A DNA stretch of 7,639 bases from Rhodospirillaceae bacterium UBA4479 (GCA_002389175.1 DGNZ01000361.1:1-7639); one strand, 5' to 3'; shown: positions 1 through 6,479, counted from the stretch's first letter. Made by a program: numbers and translations. Notes: generated by a model from the sequence alone, not told the origin.

Positions 1-867
1 CGTGAAGGTAACGACCTTTATCACGAGATGATCGAATCCGGCGTTATTGATCTCGAAGGCGACAACTCAAAAGCTGCCCTGGTTTATGGCCAAATGAACG
101 AGCCTCCTGGCGCACGTGCACGTGTTGCATTGACTGGTCTGACGCAGGCTGAATATTTCCGCGACCAAGAAGGCCAAGACGTGCTGTTCTTCGTCGATAA
201 CATTTTCCGCTTCACCCAAGCTGGTTCTGAAGTGTCCGCACTTTTGGGCCGTATCCCATCTGCTGTGGGTTATCAGCCGACGCTGGCTACCGACATGGGA
301 ACCATGCAAGAGCGGATTACATCGACCAACAAAGGTTCGATCACGTCCGTGCAGGCCATTTACGTTCCTGCTGATGATTTGACCGATCCAGCACCTGCTA
401 CATCATTCGCTCACTTGGATGCGACGACGGTTCTTAGTCGTCAGATTGCAGAACTTGGGATTTATCCTGCGGTTGATCCGCTCGATAGTACGTCTCGTGT
501 TTTGGATCCGCGCGTCATTGGTGAAGAACATTACAACACAGCGACCCAAGTTCAGCAGACTCTGCAGTCCTATAAAAACCTGCAAGATATCATCGCCATC
601 TTGGGCATGGATGAATTATCTGAGGACGATAAGCTGGTTGTTGCTCGTGCACGGAAAATGCAGCGCTTCTTGTCACAACCGTTCCACGTCGCAGAAATCT
701 TTACCGGTACACCTGGTGTACTCGTGTCGCTCGAAGACACCATCAAAGGCTTCAAAGGCATCCTTGAAGGTGATTACGATCACCTGCCAGAAGCAGCCTT
801 CTACATGGTTGGCACGATCGATGAAGCGATTGAAAAAGCTAAGAAACTCGCCGCTGAGGCTGCGTAA
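1..867 (+). CDS. atpD: F1F0 ATP synthase subunit beta, 5'-truncated by window edge
   Basis: This is the catalytic beta subunit of the F1 sector, which makes ATP at the membrane-bound rotary synthase. The reading frame is open from base 1: the first codons read REGNDLYHEM, the segment just after the catalytic GER of the family, so about 185 N-terminal residues, including the Walker A P-loop, lie outside the window. Visible landmarks are the Walker B strand and following block (VLFFVDNIFRF, bases about 181-213), ALLGRIPSAVGYQPTL, PADDLTDPAP, and the rotor-contacting motif at bases 610-630. That motif reads DELSEDD where the usual form is DELSEED, a conservative change. The C-terminus (YDHLPEAAFYMVG, then EKAKKLA) matches the usual end of the family, so the 3' end is intact. 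atpC follows after 23 bases, as in standard atpHAGDC operons. Identification is essentially certain. Confidence 0.98.
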   Translation, partial: REGNDLYHEMIESGVIDLEGDNSKAALVYGQMNEPPGARARVALTGLTQAEYFRDQEGQDVLFFVDNIFRFTQAGSEVSALLGRIPSAVGYQPTLATDMGTMQERITSTNKGSITSVQAIYVPADDLTDPAPATSFAHLDATTVLSRQIAELGIYPAVDPLDSTSRVLDPRVIGEEHYNTATQVQQTLQSYKNLQDIIAILGMDELSEDDKLVVARARKMQRFLSQPFHVAEIFTGTPGVLVSLEDTIKGFKGILEGDYDHLPEAAFYMVGTIDEAIEKAKKLAAEAA

Positions 868-890
868 GCTAAGCGCCGAAGGAGACGATT

Positions 891-1295
891 ATGGCCGATA
901 CGGTCGAATTTGAACTGGTTTCACCATCGCGACTTCTAACGTCGCTACCGGTTTCCATGGTTGTTGTACCAGGGGCCGAGGGTGATATCGGTGTGCTTCC
1001 AGGTCATTCACCATTGATTTGCACGGTTCGTCCGGGCGTTATCAAGGTGTCCGAAGACGACAAGGTGACGGAACAAATCTTCGTTGCTGGCGGGTTCTGC
1101 GAAGTATCGCCAGAGCGTTGCACCGTGTTGTCCGAAGAGGCTATGCACATTGGTGACATCGACGCATCTCAGGCAAGCGAGCGGCTGGCAAATGCTGAAC
1201 AGGCACTTGCCGATGCTGATGACGCGGACAAAGATAAAGCCGAAGCTGAGCGACGTATCGCAGAAGCAATGGTGGCCGCTGCCGCGTCGGCCTGA
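891..1295 (+). CDS. atpC: F1F0 ATP synthase subunit epsilon
   Basis: This is the epsilon subunit of the F1 central stalk, which couples the gamma rotor to the c-ring and in many bacteria restrains ATP hydrolysis. The 134-residue product is close to the usual 130-140. The N-terminal beta-sandwich is recognisable from FELVSPSRLL (about residues 6-15) and GDIGVLPGHSPL (about 32-43). The C-terminal third is Ala/Glu/Asp-rich and predicted helical (about residues 90-134), as expected for the two-helix regulatory domain. The ATG is preceded by AAGGAG at 879-884 with six bases between, a good ribosome binding site in the 23-base gap after atpD. It is the last gene of the ATP synthase operon and is followed by an intrinsic terminator. 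The call rests on both sequence and position. Confidence 0.97.
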   Translation: MADTVEFELVSPSRLLTSLPVSMVVVPGAEGDIGVLPGHSPLICTVRPGVIKVSEDDKVTEQIFVAGGFCEVSPERCTVLSEEAMHIGDIDASQASERLANAEQALADADDADKDKAEAERRIAEAMVAAAASA

Positions 1296-1320
1296 CCTTA
1301 GAACAAATATTTGCTATTAA
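1292..1320 (+). promoter_or_regulatory. Candidate sigma70-type promoter overlapping the atpC stop
   Basis: CTGACC (1292-1297) and TATTAA (1315-1320) are 17 bases apart, and each matches four of six consensus positions. Initiation would fall near base 1327, inside the 5' arm of the atpC terminator. A transcript starting there would lack most of that arm and so would escape termination. It would supply the GNAT/sixA-like cluster, which otherwise has almost no promoter space. The match is only moderate and could be chance. Confidence 0.3.
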
Positions 1321-1350
1321 AGCGCGGTGCTTCGGTACCGCGCTTTTTTT
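1319..1350 (+). terminator. Rho-independent terminator of the ATP synthase operon
   Basis: A 12-base-pair stem (1319-1330 with 1335-1346, one G-U pair next to the loop) is closed by a C(UUCG)G tetraloop at 1331-1334. It is followed by a run of seven T (1344-1350). The GC-rich core is GCGCGG with CCGCGC. This is a textbook strong intrinsic terminator, 23 bases after the atpC stop. Confidence 0.93.
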
Positions 1351-1365
1351 ATTTGGAATTTCTAT

Positions 1366-1905
1366 ATGCCAGCAATTGAGATTAAATCCGAAAGAATGAT
1401 GTTAACGCCCTATACCGAGGCTGATCGGGCATTAATGGCATCTGTGCATTGCGACCCCGAAATCATGCAATGGATGAAGGGTAAGCGCGCCCTCACCGCG
1501 GATGAAGCAAATGACACGTTCGATCATTATCTGCGTTGCTGGAAACGGGATGATGTCGGGATTTTTGGTGTTCGGTCACAAGCAACAGATGAATTCATAG
1601 GCGAATGTGGGTTCTGGTTTCGCGGGGATCGTCCTGGGGCCGCCATGCGCTATCTGTTACGCCCAAAATTTTGGGGACAAGGGTATGGGCGTGAAATGAC
1701 GATTGCTGCAACTGAGTGGTTATTCACAGAAACAAAAGTTGATACGTTTTGGGCGATTACAAAAGCCAACAACAAAAGTTCAATCGCAATCCTGCGACGA
1801 TTAGGGGGCATTTTGTCCGACGATGCGTACATGGGTGATGCAGACCTATGGCAATTCGATGTTCCCCGTTCGGCTTGGCTCAATACTAAGCCAGAGAATT
1901 CTTAA
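1366..1905 (+). CDS. GNAT family N-acetyltransferase, RimJ/RimL-like (tandem copy 1)
   Basis: This is a 179-residue GNAT acetyltransferase of the RimJ/RimL-like type (Acetyltransf_3 group), expected to move an acetyl group from acetyl-CoA to an amine; the substrate cannot be read from sequence. The N-terminal IKSERMMLTPYTEAD (about residues 6-20) is the usual first strand and helix. IGECGFWFR (78-86) is strand 4. YLLRPKFWGQGYGRE (96-110) holds motif A with the G-x-G pyrophosphate-binding loop, and ANNKSSIAILRRLG (134-147) is the motif B asparagine/helix region. I chose the ATG at 1366, with a weak GGAA at 1355-1358. An in-frame GTG at 1327 lies inside the terminator hairpin and would add 13 residues before the family's normal start. 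A related gene follows after 14 bases. Confidence 0.88.
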   Translation: MPAIEIKSERMMLTPYTEADRALMASVHCDPEIMQWMKGKRALTADEANDTFDHYLRCWKRDDVGIFGVRSQATDEFIGECGFWFRGDRPGAAMRYLLRPKFWGQGYGREMTIAATEWLFTETKVDTFWAITKANNKSSIAILRRLGGILSDDAYMGDADLWQFDVPRSAWLNTKPENS

Positions 1906-1919
1906 GCAGGATAAAGACG

Positions 1920-2465
1920 ATGAAAAGACTACAGACGGAGCGGTTGGTACTCCGGCCATATACCGAAACAGATTTTAATGCGTTTTCTAAAATGCACAGC
2001 GACCCTGTGCTGAAGGCAAACACACACGCCAAACCCATGAACAGATTGCAGGCGCGTAATCTATTCGAAGGGTATAACGAAGCTTTTTCCAAAGATGGGT
2101 TTGGAATGTGGAACGTTCGGCGGCGAGATGATGACCAGTATGCAGGGGAGTGCGGTCTTTGGTATCGCACTGAGCTAGAAGGTTACTCGCTTCGTTATAT
2201 TCTTCAAAAAGCACAATGGAATCAGGGTTTTAGTATTGAAGCGGTGCGCGCAGTCCTGGCTGACTCATTCACGCAGCACGGCTTGGAGTGCGTCCATGCC
2301 ATCGCGATGCATCATAATAATCGCTCCGTTCGGGTGTTGGAGCGAGTGGGTTTTAAACAAGTCTCTGATGATTTTCGGAATGTACTTGGATTTAATCGAT
2401 ACAAGCTTACAAACAAGGAATGGTGCGCAGGTTATGCCCTTCCCCCCGCCCGAGGTGTTTCGTAA
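1920..2465 (+). CDS. GNAT family N-acetyltransferase, RimJ/RimL-like (tandem copy 2)
   Basis: This is a second GNAT acetyltransferase, 181 residues, clearly related to its upstream neighbour: both share TERLVLRPYTE-type starts, GECG-(F/L)-W-(F/Y)-R, LRY-(L/I)-L and a NN-(K/R)-S motif B followed by an R-(L/V)-G turn. The substrate is unknown. Motif A reads WNQGFSIEAV (residues 100-109): the first glycine is kept, but the second small residue of the usual G-x-G/A loop is serine. It may therefore bind acetyl-CoA less typically, although the fold looks intact and the frame is open throughout. AGGA at 1908-1911 lies eight bases before the ATG. The 14-base gap upstream and 21-base gap downstream suggest co-transcription with both neighbours. 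Likely origin is an old tandem duplication or two members of one subfamily. Confidence 0.87.
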   Translation: MKRLQTERLVLRPYTETDFNAFSKMHSDPVLKANTHAKPMNRLQARNLFEGYNEAFSKDGFGMWNVRRRDDDQYAGECGLWYRTELEGYSLRYILQKAQWNQGFSIEAVRAVLADSFTQHGLECVHAIAMHHNNRSVRVLERVGFKQVSDDFRNVLGFNRYKLTNKEWCAGYALPPARGVS

Positions 2466-2486
2466 ACTAGGCTCCAGGAGGACCAG

Positions 2487-2954
2487 ATGCGATTATATAT
2501 TGCGCGTCACGGACAAGCAGTTTCCAAGTCAGAGCACCCAGATCGCCCTTTAAGCGATGAAGGCACGACCGAGGTTAATCGGGTGGCGTCATTCTTGGCG
2601 CGAGCGGGCATTCGAACATCGCGCGTGATCCATTCGGAAAAAGTACGCGCCGCTCAAACAGGTGCCATATACGCGAATGTGATCGGGGGGCGTTGCCTTA
2701 TCGAAGAAGTTCCTGGCCTGAATCCCAATGACGACCCACAGCAGATCGCTGACCTGATGAATTCCAGCCACGCGGATACATTGATCGCCGGACATTTGCC
2801 GCATCTTGGCCGCCTGATTTCTCTATTGGTTTCAGGAAATGACGACGGTGCGATGATTTCCCTATCCACGGGAACTGTTGTTTGCCTGGAGCGAAACCAA
2901 ATCGGTGACAGTTGGTATATGGCCTGGATGATTGATCCTGCCCTTTTGGGATAA
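2487..2954 (+). CDS. SixA-like phosphohistidine phosphatase (histidine phosphatase superfamily)
   Basis: This is a 155-residue, single-domain member of the histidine phosphatase (phosphoglycerate mutase-like) superfamily, closest to the SixA branch, which removes phosphate from histidines of phosphotransfer proteins. The RHG motif is at residues 7-9, with H8 the expected phospho-acceptor. PLS-x-x-G is at 21-26, the SEK-x-R-AAQT segment at 50-58 supplies a second arginine, and GHLPHLG at 102-108 carries the second catalytic histidine. The short length, starting right at the first strand, fits cytosolic SixA proteins of about 150-165 residues and excludes full-length mutases. AGGAGG at 2476-2481, five bases before the ATG, is the strongest ribosome binding site in the window. 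It probably closes the GNAT operon. The true phospho-partner is not visible here; SixA identity rather than a general small-molecule phosphatase is likely but not proven. Confidence 0.87.
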   Translation: MRLYIARHGQAVSKSEHPDRPLSDEGTTEVNRVASFLARAGIRTSRVIHSEKVRAAQTGAIYANVIGGRCLIEEVPGLNPNDDPQQIADLMNSSHADTLIAGHLPHLGRLISLLVSGNDDGAMISLSTGTVVCLERNQIGDSWYMAWMIDPALLG

Positions 2955-2958
2955 CGGT

Positions 2959-3354
2959 TTAAGAGCTACGTAATCGATCAATATCTCGACGCTCGCGTTT
3001 CGTCGGTCGCCCGCTGCCGCGTTCCCGTGATGCGACGGGCGCAGGCACATTGGGGTCGGTATCAGATGTTTTTGCAGGTTCTGGGGATAGATCATTGTAG
3101 AGTAACTGCGCTTCGGGAGCCGAGCCTCGCCGAGATGAAATAGACATAATTTCGATCACACGAACTCTATCGGCTTTAACAAAAGTCAGAACATCTCCAA
3201 CTTTCACAGCGCGATTGGCTTTGCTGATGCGTTCTGAATTGACGCGTATCTTACCTGCTGTGACTTGCGTCTGCGCCAATGTCCGGGTTTTGAAAAACCG
3301 TGCATGCCACAGCCACTTATCGATACGAATGCTTGCGAAGAGATCTTCAGTCAC
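2959..3354 (-). CDS. hslR: S4-domain RNA-binding protein, Hsp15 (HslR)-like
   Basis: This is a 131-residue S4-domain protein. The N-terminal S4 domain (about residues 8-55) contains IRIDKWLWHARFFKTRTLA, GKIRVN and KVGDVL, matching Hsp15, which binds stalled 50S subunits carrying nascent chains. The AQLLYNDL segment and the basic tail GRPTKRERRD (115-124) also resemble Hsp15; the region between (about 90-114) is Pro/Ser-rich and probably disordered. The start is a GTG overlapping the helicase stop in GTGACTGA (3347-3354), with AGGA about 11 bases upstream inside the helicase gene. No in-frame ATG exists nearby, so translational coupling is likely. Pairing with the helicase suggests a shared role in RNA or ribosome metabolism. 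The hslR symbol reflects family likeness, not tested orthology. Confidence 0.87.
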   Translation of the reverse strand: MTEDLFASIRIDKWLWHARFFKTRTLAQTQVTAGKIRVNSERISKANRAVKVGDVLTFVKADRVRVIEIMSISSRRGSAPEAQLLYNDLSPEPAKTSDTDPNVPAPVASRERGSGRPTKRERRDIDRLRSS

Positions 3355-5986
3355 GAAGCATCAGTTCCTGTAGCTTTGCGAATGGTGAATCCGGGTCGAA
3401 AGTCTGTGCTGGCGCCTTAGTTTTTCCTGTTTTTTCTTTAGAAGCTTCTTTCTTCTTTCCTGGTCGGATCGGAATGTATTTGTCGACCTTGATAGTTTCT
3501 TCAACGCCTTCAGGATTGGTAGCCTTGGCCTTGCGTTGAACACGTTTGAAACCCAATGCTTTTAAAACGTTTGGTAGTTCAGCATTGCTGGCCCCAATCA
3601 TCGACGTTAATTCCGCCGTTGGCTCGAACGGCCCATTCTTGGCCATCAACCATGCTTTCGACGTCAGGCGTTCGGCCATATCAATACGAATAGCAAGGGG
3701 GCCCAAGATACGGTATCCGCAAGCTTCCAGAAATGCCCGGTCCGTTGTTTTGGTTACCGGAATAGATACGCGCCCCGCATCTGGCAGGGTGGGGACCGAT
3801 GTTCGATCATCCGCTAGCGCCCATAGTAAGGCGCGCCATTTTATGCCTTCGGGTTTCAAGACGGCGGGCAGAAATGCCATATCTCGGCCCAACCGCACTC
3901 CAAGCTTCCTCAGGTGTTTGCGGTCATCGCGAGTTAGCGCATCAATTTGAGCCGCAGCATCTCCGCGCCAAAGCGATCCTAAACCTTCGCGTAATTGAAA
4001 CGAGAGGCCACGGGCCGCACCTTTTAATGATGGATCATCCAGTCGGAGGAGCCCGGAAAAAACAGTATCTATTTTTTTCTTCAACCAAGTTGTTAGACGT
4101 AAGTGCACGACGTCTCGGTCATGGGGCTCAAGAATATCATCGGTAATCACCGTAACGTCTGGTGACAAAACTGATGCACCTTTGCTGAAGCGGGCTATTG
4201 GCGCGCCTTCCCAAAGAATGTGTGGCATTTGTTGATTGTTGGGGGCTTCAAATGAGAAAGCGGAATCTGGCGCGTCATTAATATGGCGGGTAACCCGAAC
4301 AACTTCAGTGCGAATGGCCCGAATGGCCGCGTTGGCAACTGACCGACCTGCATCCCCTTCAATCACGTCTTCAAACGTGAACCGCAAACCATTCAGTTGG
4401 CCGATGTGCTCGCCTTCAATCAGGACTTCACCGTTAGGCCGAACTGCTACAGCAAGGTCATCGCTGTCTTTTAACTTTGAAACCAGTACGGACGTTTTGC
4501 GATCGACGAAGCGCTGGGTCAATCGCTCGTGCAGGGCATCAGACAGGCGGTCTTCTATCGCTCTGGTCCGTTCCTGCCAATGTAACGAGTCGCTAACCCA
4601 ATCGGTGCGGAATGACACATACGTCCAGGTTCGGACTCCGGCAATCCGTGCAATCAGCGTGTCGATGTCACCGTCAACACGATCTAGACGTGTTACATGA
4701 TTGGACATCCAATCAACGGGGAGACACTGATCTTTTGAAGTCAGGTGTTTGTATATGGATAACGCCAGATTGGCGTGGGCATCGCTCATAACGCCCCGGA
4801 AGTCTGGAATTTGGCAGACATCCCATAACAATTGAACTTGATCGACTGTTGTTGCCGTCGACAGCACACCATCATCTTGGCGCAGGCGATCCAAAATCAC
4901 TTCGTCATCTGCGATGCGCGCTTTCTTCAAGCCACTTACGGGGGGGCGCTGTTTCAGACTGGTTCGAAGCGTGTCGATGGATCGCAAATCTAAATCATTA
5001 TTGCGCCAGAAAATATGCTGCAACGGGTCAAAACGGTGTTCTTCGATGCGCTCGGCAATGTCCTCATCCAGCGTGCCTGCCTCGGCAGTGGTGCCAAACG
5101 TACCATCATTCATATGCCGTCCAGCCCGGCCAGCAGCCTGTGCAAGTTCTGACGGCCCAAGTGGGCGGACAATCCGCCCATCAAATTTCTTTAAATTCGC
5201 AAAAGCCACATGATAGATATCCATGTTCAAGCCCATGCCGATGGCATCGGTGGCCACAAGGTAGTCAACCTCGCCAGCTTGATACATTCCGACCTGCGCA
5301 TTTCGGGTTCGTGGGCTAAGTGCGCCAAGCACAACAGCCGCACCCCCCCGTTGTCGACGGATCAGTTCGGCAAGTGCATACACATCATTTGCCGTAAAGG
5401 TCACAATAGCTGATCGATTGGGCAGGCGACTGACTTTCTTTGGACCCGTGTGGGTTAGCACCGAAAAACGGGGGCGTGTGACGATATCCGCATCTGGGAC
5501 CAATTGATTAATAAGTGGGCGAATGGTCTCCGCGCCTAAGAACATGGTTTCAGATCGGCCACGTGCATAGAGCAGACGGTCGGTGAAAACATGGCCGCGG
5601 TCGGGGTCGGCGCACATTTGAATTTCATCGATTCCAATGAAGGCGACATCTTTTTCCAACGGCATCGATTCGACAGTGCAGAGATACCATCTGGCATCTT
5701 TGGGCACGATCTTCTCTTCGCCCGTGATCAGGGCCACCTGATCGGGTCCTTTTTGGGCCACGGCGCGGTCATAGTTCTCGCGCGCAAGAAGGCGCAATGG
5801 GAATCCCATAATACCCGACGAATGGCCGAGCATACGGCTCATCGCGTAATGGGTCTTCCCAGTGTTGGTAGGTCCCAAGACGGCGTTAATTTGCGCGCTA
5901 TCGTTGAGGTCGTTTGGCATATAATGACACTGGCGGGAACGGGCGCGAATATCAACCCTCGGATTGAGTGTGACGCTTAACGCCAT
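3347..5986 (-). CDS. SUV3-like superfamily 2 DEAD/H-type RNA/DNA helicase
   Basis: This is an 879-residue ATP-dependent helicase of the SUV3 type, related to the mitochondrial RNA-degradosome helicase, and probably unwinds RNA in the cytosol. Counting from the ATG at 5986, the core shows Walker A GPTNTGKT (38-45), GFPLRLLARENYDR (61-74), motif II DEIQ (120-123), GAET (151-154), motif V ATDAIGMGLNM (245-255) and motif VI QAAGRAGRH (283-291). A long C-terminal region follows, with LRKLGVRLGRDMAFLPAVLKP as its most family-like block, then a lysine-rich linker (about 810-855) and a short conserved-looking end. It is longer than human SUV3 (786). The start is uncertain: neither 5986 nor the ATG at 5920 has a good ribosome binding site. 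The latter begins 14 residues before the P-loop, where many homologues start. The preceding TTG at 5989 is unlikely. The S4 gene overlaps its end. Confidence 0.93.
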   Translation of the reverse strand: MALSVTLNPRVDIRARSRQCHYMPNDLNDSAQINAVLGPTNTGKTHYAMSRMLGHSSGIMGFPLRLLARENYDRAVAQKGPDQVALITGEEKIVPKDARWYLCTVESMPLEKDVAFIGIDEIQMCADPDRGHVFTDRLLYARGRSETMFLGAETIRPLINQLVPDADIVTRPRFSVLTHTGPKKVSRLPNRSAIVTFTANDVYALAELIRRQRGGAAVVLGALSPRTRNAQVGMYQAGEVDYLVATDAIGMGLNMDIYHVAFANLKKFDGRIVRPLGPSELAQAAGRAGRHMNDGTFGTTAEAGTLDEDIAERIEEHRFDPLQHIFWRNNDLDLRSIDTLRTSLKQRPPVSGLKKARIADDEVILDRLRQDDGVLSTATTVDQVQLLWDVCQIPDFRGVMSDAHANLALSIYKHLTSKDQCLPVDWMSNHVTRLDRVDGDIDTLIARIAGVRTWTYVSFRTDWVSDSLHWQERTRAIEDRLSDALHERLTQRFVDRKTSVLVSKLKDSDDLAVAVRPNGEVLIEGEHIGQLNGLRFTFEDVIEGDAGRSVANAAIRAIRTEVVRVTRHINDAPDSAFSFEAPNNQQMPHILWEGAPIARFSKGASVLSPDVTVITDDILEPHDRDVVHLRLTTWLKKKIDTVFSGLLRLDDPSLKGAARGLSFQLREGLGSLWRGDAAAQIDALTRDDRKHLRKLGVRLGRDMAFLPAVLKPEGIKWRALLWALADDRTSVPTLPDAGRVSIPVTKTTDRAFLEACGYRILGPLAIRIDMAERLTSKAWLMAKNGPFEPTAELTSMIGASNAELPNVLKALGFKRVQRKAKATNPEGVEETIKVDKYIPIRPGKKKEASKEKTGKTKAPAQTFDPDSPFAKLQELMLRD

Positions 5987-6052
5987 CAACTGTCATATTC
6001 GATTGATTGCGGTGGCCGTTCTTTACGCTAAAGTAACGCCGCAGAACAGTTG
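5987..6052. promoter_or_regulatory. Divergent promoter region with inverted repeats
   Basis: The 77 bases between the helicase ATG (5986, minus) and the receiver ATG (6064, plus) must hold promoters for both unless the helicase starts at 5920. A compact dyad CTTTA-CGC-TAAAG lies at 6021-6033. A wider 7-base inverted repeat, CAACTGT (5987-5993) with ACAGTTG (6046-6052), brackets the gap. On the plus strand TTGCGG (6007-6012) and TAAAGT (6029-6034), 16 bases apart, are a weak -35/-10 pair, and the -10 overlaps the compact dyad. These could be operator half-sites, but short repeats of this size also arise by chance. Confidence 0.3.
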
Positions 6053-6063
6053 GGTAGCACAAC

Positions 6064-6435
6064 ATGCGAATCCTTGTAGTAGATGATGATAAATTTGCGA
6101 TGCGGGCGATGGCTCGGCCACTGCGTATGGCTGGATACGAAGTCGTTGAGGCGATGAAACCAGAGCAAGTTATCAAAGCCGCCGAAGCGGGGCAGTTTAA
6201 AATCGCGATTGTTGATATTTTCATCCCAGGGATGGGTGGCATTGAAATGATTCAACGTATCCGTGCCAGCAGCCCAGCCTGTAAAATCGTTGCTGTCAGT
6301 GCTGGTTACGCAGATATGCCGGGTAGCGATGCGATCCAAGCGGCCATCAAAATTGGCGCTGATCTTGGCTATATTAAACCCGTCGATATGGATGCGTTGC
6401 TTAAAAACATTCGCGACTGGAAAGATCAGGCTTAA
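6064..6435 (+). CDS. Stand-alone response regulator receiver domain protein (CheY-like)
   Basis: This is a 123-residue protein consisting only of a receiver domain, so it has no DNA-binding or enzymatic output domain. It probably takes phosphate from a histidine kinase or phosphotransferase and signals by protein contact. The acidic pocket is D7-D8-D9, the phospho-acceptor is D51 in IVDIFIPGMGG, the switch Ser is S79 in AVSAG, and the conserved lysine is K105 in YIKPVD, so all residues for phosphorylation are present. The ATG at 6064 begins right at the first beta-strand (RILVVDDD), which fixes the start although only a weak GGG sits upstream. No kinase gene is adjacent. It is divergent from the helicase and 140 bases upstream of htpG. 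Its partner cannot be named; it could be a CheY-type, DivK-type or other single-domain regulator. Confidence 0.93.
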   Translation: MRILVVDDDKFAMRAMARPLRMAGYEVVEAMKPEQVIKAAEAGQFKIAIVDIFIPGMGGIEMIQRIRASSPACKIVAVSAGYADMPGSDAIQAAIKIGADLGYIKPVDMDALLKNIRDWKDQA

Positions 6436-6449
6436 ATTTACGATTTTAG

Positions 6450-6463
6450 GGGCCTGATGGCCC
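6450..6463 (+). terminator. Weak stem-loop after the receiver gene
   Basis: GGGCC-TGAT-GGCCC forms a five-base-pair GC stem with a four-base loop, 14 bases after the receiver stop. No T-run follows, so it is a poor intrinsic terminator. It may attenuate, pause, or only protect the 3' end of the transcript. Confidence 0.25.
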
Positions 6464-6479
6464 GTTCCATGAGTGCCAA

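Noticed and set aside
419..913. A 164-codon frame overlapping atpD and the start of atpC
   Set aside because: It lies in another frame of a strongly conserved gene; its product is Arg/Lys/Ser-rich and matches no family I recognise.
1327..1365. A 13-codon N-terminal extension of the first GNAT gene from an in-frame GTG
   Set aside because: It would start inside the terminator stem and translate the hairpin and T-run. It has no ribosome binding site, and the family normally starts near the ATG at 1366.
1366..2465. Toxin-antitoxin interpretation of the GNAT genes (TacT/AtaT type)
   Set aside because: Both are about 180 residues and RimJ/RimL-like, and neither has the small ribbon-helix-helix antitoxin gene expected upstream.
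2487..2954. Phosphoglycerate mutase or cobalamin phosphatase (CobC) for the RHG protein
   Set aside because: At 155 residues, with the second histidine in GHLPHLG and no cobalamin genes nearby, it fits the SixA branch better.
4236..5319. Several open frames on the plus strand opposite the helicase gene
   Set aside because: They are rich in Arg, Ser, Cys and His, show no domain, and lie antisense to a clearly coding gene with intact helicase motifs. They are compositional shadows.
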